A DNA stretch of 64,000 bases from Owenia fusiformis (taxonomy: Eukaryota > Annelida > Polychaeta > Sabellida > Oweniidae). Within the stretch, counting starts at the first letter, position 1. Every line of letters begins with the position of its first letter. The stretch covers positions 22,369,564 through 22,433,563 of the forward strand of contig CAIIXF020000007.1 of assembly GCA_903813345.2 (NCBI GenBank), read 5' to 3'. Below are positions 42,047 through 53,000 of the stretch, piece after piece. The notes below the pieces were generated by a model. It did no database searches, was not told the origin of the DNA, and saw only the letters and a list, made by a program, of their open reading frames with translations. The position numbers and the translations under genes were made by a program.

Positions 42047-43308
42047 TAATCAGCCATCATCAATTGCTTTAAGCATTATACATGTAACATACACCAACAA
42101 CATCTCACATTATATGTTTCAATATATAGAGCTCCATGTACTCTATTAAATATGTTTATGTAAGTATGGCAACTTTAGTGACTATATAGTTGTGAATTGT
42201 TATAGTTTAAGCAATATCAGTGGCTATAAGCGTTATATCATACACCAACGACATCAATCATTATATGTCTCAATATATAGAGCTCTACATACTCTATTAA
42301 AAATATGTTTATGGCAATTTCAATGACTATTTACAGTAGTTGTGAATGGTTATAGTTTAACCAATATCAGTTGCTATAAGTGTAATATCATACACCAACA
42401 ACATCAATCATTATATGTCTCAATATATAGAGCTCTTCATACTCTATTAAAAATATGTTTATGGCAATTTCAATGACTACATAGTTGTGAATGGTTATAG
42501 TTTAAGCAATATCAGTGGCTATAAGCATTATATCATACACCAACAACATCTCTCATTATATCTCTCAATATATAGAGCTCTACATACTCTATTAAAAATA
42601 TGTTTATGGCAATTTCAATGACTATATAGTTGTGAATGGTTATAGTTTAAGCAATATCATATAAGCGTTATATCATACACCAACAACATCAATCATTATA
42701 TGTCTCAATATATAGAGCTCTTCATACTCAATCAAAAATATGTTTATGGCAATTTCAATGACTATATAGTTGTGAATGGTTATAGTTTAAGCAATATCAA
42801 TAAGCGTTATATCATACACCAACAACATCTCTCATTATATCTCTCAATATATAGAGCTCTACATACTCTATTAAAAATATGTTTATGGCAATTTCAATGA
42901 CTATATAGTTGTGAATTGTTATAGTTTAAGCAATATCAGTTGCTATAAGCATTATATCATACACCAACAACATCTCTCATTATATGTCTCAATATATAGA
43001 GCTCTACATACTCTATTAAAAATATGTTTATGGCAATTTCAATGACTATATAGTTGTGAATTGTTATAGTTTAAGCAATATCAGTTGCTATAAGCATTAT
43101 ATCATACACCAACAACATCTCTCATTATATGTCTCAATATATAGAGTTCCACATACTCTATTAAAATGTGTTTATGGCAATTTCAATGACTATATACAGT
43201 AGTTGTGAATGGTTATAGTTTAAGCAATATCAGTGGCTATAAGTGTTATATCATACACCAACAACATCTCCCATTATATGTCTCAATATATAGAGCTACT
43301 GTATTAAA
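42047..43308. repeat. About 145 bp satellite, 9 copies
   Basis: Each unit contains CATACACCAACAACATC, CATTATATGTCTCAATATAT, AGAGCTC and GGTTATAGTTTAAGCAATAT phrases. Copies start about 140-150 bp apart. Units differ by small deletions. It lies downstream of the sacsin-like gene's stop. Confidence 0.95.
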
Positions 43309-43319
43309 AGTAATTTAAT

Positions 43320-43405
43320 TAGTCTAGCTACAAGCCCTTGCACACTGTGTGAGAAGGTGTTTTGTCAAGTAGAGGGGGGTTTGTCAGAGGCTTGTAGCAA
43401 GACTA
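43320..43405. mobile_element. TAGTCTAGCTACAAGCC MITE, copy 3
   Basis: It opens TAGTCTAGCTACAAGCC and closes GGCTTGTAGCAAGACTA, almost perfect inverted repeats of 17 bp. It is 86 bp long. Copies 1 and 2 are at 20158 and 20285. Confidence 0.75.
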
Positions 43406-43720
43406 TAATTTAATATAGTCTATTGCCCTATAATCAATATGCCATAGTTCATGATAATTTCAATAGCTCTATAAACTGTGCATATATCAATGAATGTCAC
43501 TAATGTGTCTCAATATACATAGTTACTACCACTGGCTAGGGTAATAAGAAAATGTTTAGCTTTAAAATATTTTACTTGCATATTTGGCCCATGTACAATG
43601 ACATAATAAAAAATGTTCTGTCATCATGAATTAATATACTTCACTGGTACATTGAGCCTTATTTACAATGTACATGTACATGTGAAATCATTGCAAAACC
43701 AAATTAATGCTAAACACTTT

Positions 43721-43726
43721 TTTATT
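43721..43726 (-). promoter_or_regulatory. Probable poly(A) signal of the sacsin-like gene
   Basis: The + strand TTTATT reads AATAAA on the - strand, 167 bp downstream of the stop codon. It is a sensible distance for a short 3' UTR. Confidence 0.5.
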
Positions 43727-43892
43727 TACCCTATCCTTGGTGTGTTAGTGTCCTTAGAGACACACTGATCATTGCACATGATCGTTCTTCCATGAGTTTT
43801 CACTTAACTCACTGTCTCCATATGTACATGATGTACACCCATGTCTTTTCAAGAACATGTCTTGTTAGTTTGGTTAAACGTGATCACCCAAA

Positions 43893-44078
43893 CTAATGTC
43901 TCTGCATCATATAAGCTTGTGATTTGTCAACTATTTGTCTAGTAAGTGCGATCACTCTGCCGGTGTCTTTGGGCCTATAGTGGTCATGTGGAGTGTGGGG
44001 GTAGGGTACCCTGTTAGGGTAGCGTGGAGTTGTTTGGTTTCCTGCTAGACCTTCTAGTTCTGTAGCATCATCTCTCAA
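43893..44078 (-). CDS. Sacsin-like terminal exon: end of HEPN domain
   Basis: The acceptor (CATACTTTTTAG on the - strand) ends at 44079. It reads LRDDATELEGLAGNQTTPRY and on through PYPHTPHDHYRPKD to SQAYMMQRH and a TAG. The 'YP...PHTP.D.Y...DA/TG..A' pattern is the last part of HEPN domains of sacsin type. Phase 0 joins the exon at 46404. Confidence 0.9.
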   Translation of the reverse strand: MRDDATELEGLAGNQTTPRYPNRVPYPHTPHDHYRPKDTGRVIALTRQIVDKSQAYMMQRH

Positions 44079-47000
44079 CTAAAAAGTATGAATAAGAAGT
44101 TGAGTTCTCAGAGTGGGAATCCAGAGAACTACTGCATAGCCAACACATATTTGCTTGATAGAACAGTACAACACAGTGAGTTTAATCTAGATGTCATTTA
44201 ATTATTCATACTTTAATGGTTAAAGTGCAAGTTTCCTTTATACGTGGGCTCATAAAGTCTTTGATAAAACATTACTCACTGCTACCCACCTAATTAAACA
44301 GACGTATCGTCGGTGTATCATGGCGGAACTTCCTCCGGGACTAGGTTTCGGTAAGATTTTTTTATTTCCCGATTTACACCTACTTATAAGTCACATTGTG
44401 GATAATAATTTGGCTCAAAGTTAAGGAAGATAGTCTAGTTTGAGAATGTGTCGATGGTTTTAGGTTTTATATGTTAACAAAGACACAATTCACGTATTTA
44501 GTCCCTCGCTTTTCTTACACTGACGAACGACCAATATCAGTGTAATATTGGCAATATTTATGCCGATCGTCAGTGTAAGAAAAGCGAGGGACTAAATATG
44601 TGAATTGTGTCTTTGTTAACATATAAAACCTAAAACCATTGACACATTCTCAAACTAGACTCTCTTCCTTAACTTCGAGCCAAATTATTATCCACAACGT
44701 GACTTATAAGTAGGTGTAAATCGGGAAATAAAAAAATCTTACCGAAACCTAGTCCCAGAGGAAATTCCGCCATGATACACCGACGATGCGTCTGTGTAAT
44801 TAGGTGGGTAGCAGTGATTACTGAGGAATTCTAAAACAGACTCATGAACGATCCCTGGAGTCCAAATAACTGTCCTATTTTAACTTTTTAGCTCACATGG
44901 TGAGCTTTTGCAATCACTCACTTGTCCGTCCGTCTGTCTGTCCGTCCGTCCGTCCGTCTGTCCGTCCGTCTGTCTGTCCGTCCGTCTGTCCGTCAACAAT
45001 AGTGGCACGTTTTAAAACCTCTGTCGATAGGATTCCTGTTTTAAGTTATTTCTGTTCAACATCAATTCAGAAAACTCCCCTATGACTCCTGGTTCAAAAG
45101 CTCGCCTATTTTCAAAATGGCCGCCATTTTTGTCTCGCGAAACTTTTGACCCATTTCCTAGCTTTGCAAATAATTTCAAGTGTCCTACATTGTAAAAATC
45201 CATGTCAATGTAAAGAGTAGATGTATGAAATAATTTTGTTACGAAAAATCAGCGAAAAATTATATCCATTTATTTATTTTCAGCCATTTTAGTTAACATT
45301 GATTTGTCCATCTGTCTCGCAAAATCCACTTTTGGACCATTTACCTTAAACCCTCTGTCGATAGGATTCCCATTTTAAGTTAATTTTGTTCAACATCAAT
45401 ACAAAAAACTCTCCTATGACTCTTGGTTCAAAAGCTCGCCTATTTCAAAATGGTTGCCATTCTTGTTTCGCGAAATTCACTTTTTGCCAAGTTCCTAGCT
45501 TTACAAATAATTTCAGCTGTCCTGCATTGTAAAAAGCCATGTCACTGTAAAAGGTAGTTGTATGAAATAATTTTGTTACAAAAAATCGACAAAATATTAT
45601 ATCCGTTTTTTTTATTTTCAGCCATTTTAGTTAACATTGATTTGTCCATCTGTCTCGCGAAATCTTCTTTTGGACCATTTGCTTTAAAGCTGTGTCGATA
45701 GGATTCCAGTTTCAAGTTATTTTTGTTCAACATCAATAGAGTCTACAAAAAACTCCCCTATGACTCCTGGTTCAAAAGCTTGCCTGATTTCAAAATGGTC
45801 GCCATTTTTGTCTCGCGAAATTCAATTTTGGCCTATTTCCTAGCTTTACAAATAATTTCAGGTGTCTTGCATTGCAAAAAGCCATGTCACTGTAAAGAGT
45901 AGTTGTATGAAATAATTTTGTTACAAATTATTGGCAAAAAATTATATCAGTTTTTTTTTCAGCCATTTTAATTGACTGAGAGACAGATGGCTTGAAATAA
46001 TTTTTTTAACAAAAAATCAGCAAAAAATTATATCCGTTTTTTTCTGTTACCATGTGAGCCCAGTACCCACGGTACTAATTTTTATTTCTTTAAAACAGAC
46101 TATATTAGAACAAGATTGATATGGCATCAGCACCCACATTCACACACGCACACCCACCCGCCATCCACATACACACCCGCACACCCACATGCACACCCAC
46201 ATACACACTCGCACACCCACATACACACCCGCACAGCCACATACACACCCGCACAGCCACATACACACCCACATACATACCCATCACCCACATACACACC
46301 CGCACACCCACATACACACCCGCACACCCACATACACACCCGCACACCCATTTGCACAAGATGACAACAATATAGCAGTTTTCCAAAGTGTGGTAAAAAG
46401 TACCTCATTATCACTCAAGCTTCCGGCAATCAGTGGTAAGCTGTGTGTGTTTGTCCAAACATTCCTGGCATCTATGTAGTAATGAGCTGCTTTGAGGGCT
46501 TTCTCTGCTGCCTGAAATATTGTTAAGAACAACTCAGAATTTGGTAAACAATTTGTTAGACTGAACTTGGAATTTCTATATTTGATATTTCAAGGAACCT
46601 ATTTTTAACTGTGACCTTGACCCTAACTATGGAAATTTGAATTAATTCTTTGACAAATTTATTTTTGACACTCGGTACTATTTAGGAAGATCGATACCAT
46701 GGTTAAATTCATGGACATGATTAAATCATTGCAATAATTATGTAAATTCTTCAGATTCATATCAATCATTTTTCAAAATAGCCTGAATGAAGGGTTGAAA
46801 ACACCAAATCAATAACAAACTAGAAAAACAGCAACTCCACGGAGTAGCAAATCCCACCGCCATCTTGAAAACTATTTCTTGAACAGGGCTACTGTGTCCC
46901 TAGGCATAATCATATAAAATTTCAACCAAATCTGTTCACTGGTATTTGAGCTATCAAAGATTACGTTTATTTATGAAAAATTGCCGCCATTTTGAAATTA

Positions 47001-50000
47001 AGTGGCCATCTTGAAAAATTTTTGTGGAACATAGCTACTGTGTTCCTAAGCATCATTATATAAAATTTCCGTTCACTGGTATTTGAGTTATCAAAGATAA
47101 CATATTTTTACAAAAAAATGGCCGCCATTTTGAAATTAAGCGGCCATCTTGAAAATCTCTTTTTGAGCGAAACTCCTTTGTCCCTAGGCATCAGCATATA
47201 AAATTTGAACCAAATCCGTCAACTTGTATTTGAGTTATATTACGTATTTGAGTTGTATTACGAAAAATGATGGCCATTTTGAATTGAGCGGCCATAATGA
47301 AAATTCCTTCTCGAGCAGAGGTCCTACTTTCATAAGGCATAAGCCTATAAAATTTGAACCAAATCCGTCAACCAGTACTGGAGTTATCACCCGGACGGAC
47401 GGACAGACAGATGGACGGACGAACGGACGGACGGCTTTTCTATATCCCCCTCGAACTTCGTTCGGTGGGATAATAATGCAGATTTTGCTTCAAAATTTAA
47501 AATAAAATTTCTATATTATTGATATTGTTTTTTCAGACAAGCAGAGGTATCTGATTTTTGGAGATGTTTTTCCAAATATTGTCTTAACATATATAGTATA
47601 ATTGGGACAAAACATCATAAGTTTTTGAGTTAAATGTAAAAATAAAAGAAGTTATATAATTCTCAATCTTAATATACTTGCTTTAAAAGCATGCAGTATA
47701 ATGTTACCTGGAGGCAAATGTAGCAGATCCATTCCTTAGACTCCACAAGGGCTCCGATTTGTGCAGTGCTGAGGTCATGTTTAGCCTGTTTCAACCACCT
47801 TGCAGCCTCCCCAGGCTGAGGGTTCTTGGCTGCCCTGCGGAATGATCGGGAATATTGGAAGCTATAACAGTATGTTTGTGTGTCTGAAGTAGCTGAGTCA
47901 TTTGAAACCTGGCTGATATATGCTTCCCGTTGAGCAATATGACACTGTGATCTTTTATATAAGTAATCCCTAACTCTCATGAGTGATTGATGGTATGTCG
48001 GGTGATTATCATCTCTCTCATAATTGTAGGTATCATCAACATCCATTCGGTTTTTATCAACCTTTGATAGTCTCATATTTTCATCTAGTATATGTTGCAT
48101 GATCACATTGCAAAATTCTGCCTCTCTATTAGTGTTTTCACTTGATTGCCACATTTCCATTAATCGAGTAACACGACGTATCCTGATATTTTCTTCCAAA
48201 TCCCACATCTCTTCCAGAATTTCAGAGATTTCCTTTTTAACATCATCAACAGTAGGCAAGGGTGTGCCCATAGTTTTATGTTCTCTGATGTCCTCTATTG
48301 AAATGAATGCATATAAGTCAAAATCAGGTTTTTCAATTTTTTCTTCACTACCAATGTCTATCTCATAAATACTGTATGTCCTATTTTCCTCTTTTTGGAC
48401 TTCCCTAAGAATCTTTGCATACTTGTAGACAGGTGGGAGATTTGGATCAAGAGCTATCTGAGCCAAAATGCTATCATCCATATAACCCACATAGATTCCC
48501 GCCATCAAACTGCCTGGTCGTTTTATTAATAAATGGTGATTGTCTATGGGAATATAGCTCCCAAGTTTTGGTAAAAAATTATTCCCCTGTTGCAGTTTGT
48601 TGTACTCTCTTACATTGTCTTCATCTAACATTCTTTCAATAGATTCAGGGGTATCACAGGTAAGCATTCGTAATAATCTGAGGTTTTGTCCATTGAGATT
48701 TTTGTGCCATGTGGAAAGCATGTTGGCCAGTGGATCAAAGGCATCCGTCTTTTCAATGTTTTGTGAATTGATATAGAACCTTGTTCCATTAATTTGATCA
48801 ATATGATATCCTTTCTCTTTTGTTGTGTTTGAAAGAGTTTCATCATTTTCTTTATGTTTTAATACAGTTGTTATCTTTTCAGTGACAATGATCTGTAAGT
48901 CTTCTAACTTTTCCTGTATCAATTCTTCAAGTTGTGCTTTTTTATCTTTGCATTCAATGTCATAGATCAGTCTGAGGACACAAAGTATAAAATGCTCACT
49001 TTGCAAAGTAGCCTTTATTTGCTCAACTTTGGGAATTTCATGAACATGTTCCAAACTCTCCTCCAATAGTACTTCTATCACCATAGATGAGAGCATTCTT
49101 GGTTGAAGGTGCTCTGGCAGTAACTTCAATAACTCTACTTCATTATGCACATGAATGCCAAAACTGTTTGGGGTCAACTCCTCCATGAAAGGCAATTTCT
49201 CAAACACACTCTCATCAAGTCTATCTTTATAATCAGGCCTATCATTGCACACAAGAGAGACAGCATCTTCCAAATGACCTTTTTGAGACATAAGATAAAG
49301 CTTATCTACATCTGTGATGTAAGGTGGTGTTTCTGTTTCTGCCAGGTTTGCAACCATCTTAAAAAACTGTTTTGAAGCATGTTGATAGGCTTTTAAAGCA
49401 TTTGGATCGTTCATGATATCAGTGTTACTACTCCTACTGGTACTGTAGATTTCTTTCATCACCTGGGATAGCTGATACAATGTGACTGTTTTGGTACAGC
49501 CTAGTACATGAAGAATATCTAGAGATCCATTTAGTTCAGGTGGTACTTTGTAGAGATATCCAGGAATTTCCTCTCCAGAAAAAGGTTCAGATAACAGTTG
49601 ACACGGCATGACAAGCTTCTTCCCCTCAGCAACAGTGATGACTTTTGATGATTTAAGTGGATCCAACGTTGATTGGTTAATGATGTTTTCACATTGTTCA
49701 TTCAGATAATTAAAAGTCTTGGTACATATACTGACAACTTTTTTTCTTTCATGATCGTTAAGGTTTCTTACATCAATGTATTTGGATACATTTACCCAGT
49801 TTTTCACTACCTGTGAGACTGAAGGTTGCTTTTGTGAAGATAACTGGCTGTGGAAACTGTCTTTTATCTTGTTCAATTCACTGTTTTGATGTGTTCCCAA
49901 TTGCATGTATGTGCTGTGATGCAGATTTTCAAAAGTGATTCCTGCTACATTAGCATACTGAGGTAACAAATTTCCCACAGTCCATGTCATGTCTGCATGT

Positions 50001-53000
50001 TTATGACTCAGAGAGTCTTTGAAGCAAATATATGGTAGAAATGTTTCCCCCTCACTTGCAGGAAGGCCTACTTGAGGATGTAAGCTTGATAATGTGTTGT
50101 TGACTTTGTGTGGTGCAATGAACTTTATTGTGTTTACCTTACCAAGAATTTTTTCATTTAAGACATTTTCTCTCCGAAATAGATGCCTTAGTAGTACTTG
50201 AGACATTTCCTGTACTTTAGCCCATTTATGAGAGTTTTGATCTTCACATCCACCCTCTGTACATGTTCTATTGGTTTCCATCATTTTGTTGCTATTAATT
50301 GTGGCCATATGTAATAGCTTTGCTTCACTCTCGATTTCCTTCGCAAATTTAACAAAGAGTTCACTGTCTACAAAGGTCTTCAGACCAAATCTACGAAAAA
50401 ATGGCACCCAGTTCTCTTCACAAGGTCTGTGTTTTGAACCACCCTCATTAATTTGTATCTTATAGAATGGATACCATGGCTTAGTAAGGCACTTGGAAGG
50501 TCGCATTTTACTAAAGACCCTATTCTGAGGATCATAGAACTCTGAGACACAAAATAACTGTGTTTCATCATCTGGATCTGCTATGAATTTCAGTGTTCGT
50601 AAACCATCAAGGAGACTATTTCTCTCTTGTTGAAAATATCCAAGTTTTTCCCTTTCATCACAACTTTCAGGGTTTTGAAATCTGACAATACTGGCATCTA
50701 ATCTTGGAAACACAATGTCCTTTATGTACCTAAGGTGCTCTACTCTTTGATCGTGGCTCAACAGGTCAAATTGACCGAAGACAAAAGAGCAGTGGAGCTC
50801 TGTAGAGGTAAATGTTGCAAAGCCAAGCCATTTGTATAAAGTATTGAATATCCTGTTTTCTCTTATAAAGCACCTCCTATTTGCCTTTATATTATCGCTC
50901 AGCCAACAGTCCATTCCAGCTGTAGGTACACCATCTGGAATAACATATACGTCTATGTTAGTTACTGCCACACATTTATTTAGCATTGTGACAAATACTG
51001 GAAGACGTCGTAGTGCAGATTTTGCATGTTGATCGAACTTTATATCAGAAAGATTCATTGCAAAATAGGCTAAAATTGAAGTTGCATCATTGGGTTCAGG
51101 TGTAAAATTGTTCCATATTTTGTCTGCTATGTATGACATCATGTAAAGCATCTTACTAGGATTATACAATGTCGTAACCAGTAACTGGACAAAGGCTCCA
51201 TTATTCCATTTTGGTGACAAGTCTACTGAGTTATAAGGATTTACTCCAGAAACATCCAGACTCAGAATAGGTATCCTTTTTAGGATATTTGTTAGCTCAA
51301 AGTATTGTATTTTCATGTCTGGTCTGAAAATGTGGTCAAATACTGTATTGCTTCTGCTTAGAGGCACCAGGACTTGCACTTCATTTTGGACTTTTCCCAT
51401 GATCCTTTTTGCAATACATGGTATTACAGCCCATTTAGAAAGTGGCTGTAGACAGGTTTCAATACATTTTATCATCCTTTGTACATTGTCATCCATATTG
51501 CCAGCCAAAATCTGTTGTATTTGTTTTGTTGATCTTATAAATGTCCAGAGTTCTTGTATCCATCTTAGCAGTTTCAATTTTTCATTTGTTGGCAACTCAA
51601 CTTCCATTTCTTTGTCAAATAAGTGAATTGATAGCCAAGACCTTGATAGCAACTGGGCTAAGGCCTCAATTGTTAATTCACAGAATACAGACTGATCTTT
51701 GCATTTTTTCAAACTGTGAACAAGGTCCTCATGAATGAACTGTTGTGCCTCTTCTGGAACCAGATCAAGGAATTCAGTGAGAAACTTTTTATCAATTGAG
51801 GAAAAATGGGTGAGGATTCCGTCCTGACGTACACATAAGGGTAGATTCTCCAAATCTACATGTTCATCTTCCAAACAGTATTCTAGTATTCCTTTGACAC
51901 AGCAGATTTTGGAAAATGGTGAAGATTCCAATGAAATTTGTAGTTCACAGAGTGGGTTGTGTAACTTCCATGATTTCAGAAATCTCGAAACAGCAGCTGG
52001 GGATATAGTTTCGATATGGATTTCAGCACTTTCAAAGTTGTTCTTGATAGTTTTAGGCATGTCTAGTACATTCATGCCTAGCATCTTGAGAATATTAGAC
52101 ATGGTTGGAGTTGGTCGTTCTTGTTCCTTTGCCTTTATTCTTCCATCAAAAGTACGCTTTGAAGCCGCAAGCCTCTTTGGGATGTTGTCATAATAAACAT
52201 CATTTTCTCCATTGTTTTGAAGAGACACCCAATCTGTAGTACATTTATCTTGTGAGGTCTTTCTGACAACAGGTAGAAGCTTAGCATCACAATTGGCAAT
52301 TGTTTTATATAATGTGATGCTAAGATATTCCCAATAACTAGGACTGATAGGTGGGGACTGAGGGACTGAAGGAAATAAGTGATAAAACTTCTCAAGATGA
52401 CATATTGTAGTTTCATGGGAATGTGTTTGATTCAGCTTAAGAGCAGCCTTCATATGTTGTATGTGGGATATATAAGCAGGAACAACAATTTCCTTCAATA
52501 CAAGTTGATTCCACAAATGCCTGTACTCTTTGAAATCATCAAACAAATTTCGCCTTGCATCATCTAGTGCAAAATGGCCATTTACATGTACAGGCAGATG
52601 AATTCTTCCAGGTAGTGGTAAGAAACAGAATGCTCTGGACTGTGTCTGTTCTACTTGTTCAGTCCTTCCTGCTACAGCTCCATGTGGTAGAAGTAGAAGT
52701 TTCTTTTTCTGGAAGGCCGATTGAACCTCAGGTAAAATCTCTGTTCCCTTGTTGAAGCCAAATCTTCTTGAGATGTTCCATTTCTCCCTTTTCCCATTGT
52801 TATCAATCAAGATCTTTTCATATGATACTTCTATGAGGGGAATTTTATCAATTGTTATATCCCCTTTTTTCAAAGCTGAACTCAAGTGAGACACCTCTTT
52901 GTTGAAATCATTCAGATTATCTCTATCTTGATCAGACATAGTAGATTGCACCTCATACCGTTTCAACAGTGCACCATTTTTGTTTATTGTCCCAATAGCA

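Larger units (their letters stand above)
36868..43892. other. Intergenic/3' UTR region between convergent genes
   Basis: No gene was seen. It must hold the 3' UTRs of both genes. No AATAAA was found within 2 kb after the ARHGAP stop; ATTAAA occurs at 38694. Repeats fill much of it: a 20 bp repeat, a MITE, a repeat element at 39425-40643, a satellite at 42047-43308 and a MITE at 43320. Confidence 0.7.
44079..46403 (-). other. Intron of the sacsin-like gene, repeat-filled
   Basis: It holds the 540 bp palindrome (44277-44816), an AGCTCACATGG-type repeat element (44886-46083) and a CACCCACATACA minisatellite (46131-46352). No exon was seen. Confidence 0.8.

Noticed and set aside
42047-43308. Regularly spaced repeats that might suggest a CRISPR array
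   Set aside because: The units are contiguous, about 145 bp long and without unique spacers. The setting is a eukaryotic genome.
44897-45085. Open frame with a SVCPSVRPSVRPSV repeat
   Set aside because: It is the translation of a GTCC microsatellite in a repeat element.
46105-46532. Open frames rich in His/Thr/Pro or Cys/Val/Gly
   Set aside because: They arise from the CACCCACATACA minisatellite. Only the part at 46404-46511 on the - strand is a true exon.
47224-47505. Open frame of 93 codons on the + strand
   Set aside because: It lies wholly in repeat element A2 and its GGAC run.
48070-48244. A working J domain
   Set aside because: The HPD motif is missing, so I call it J-like only.
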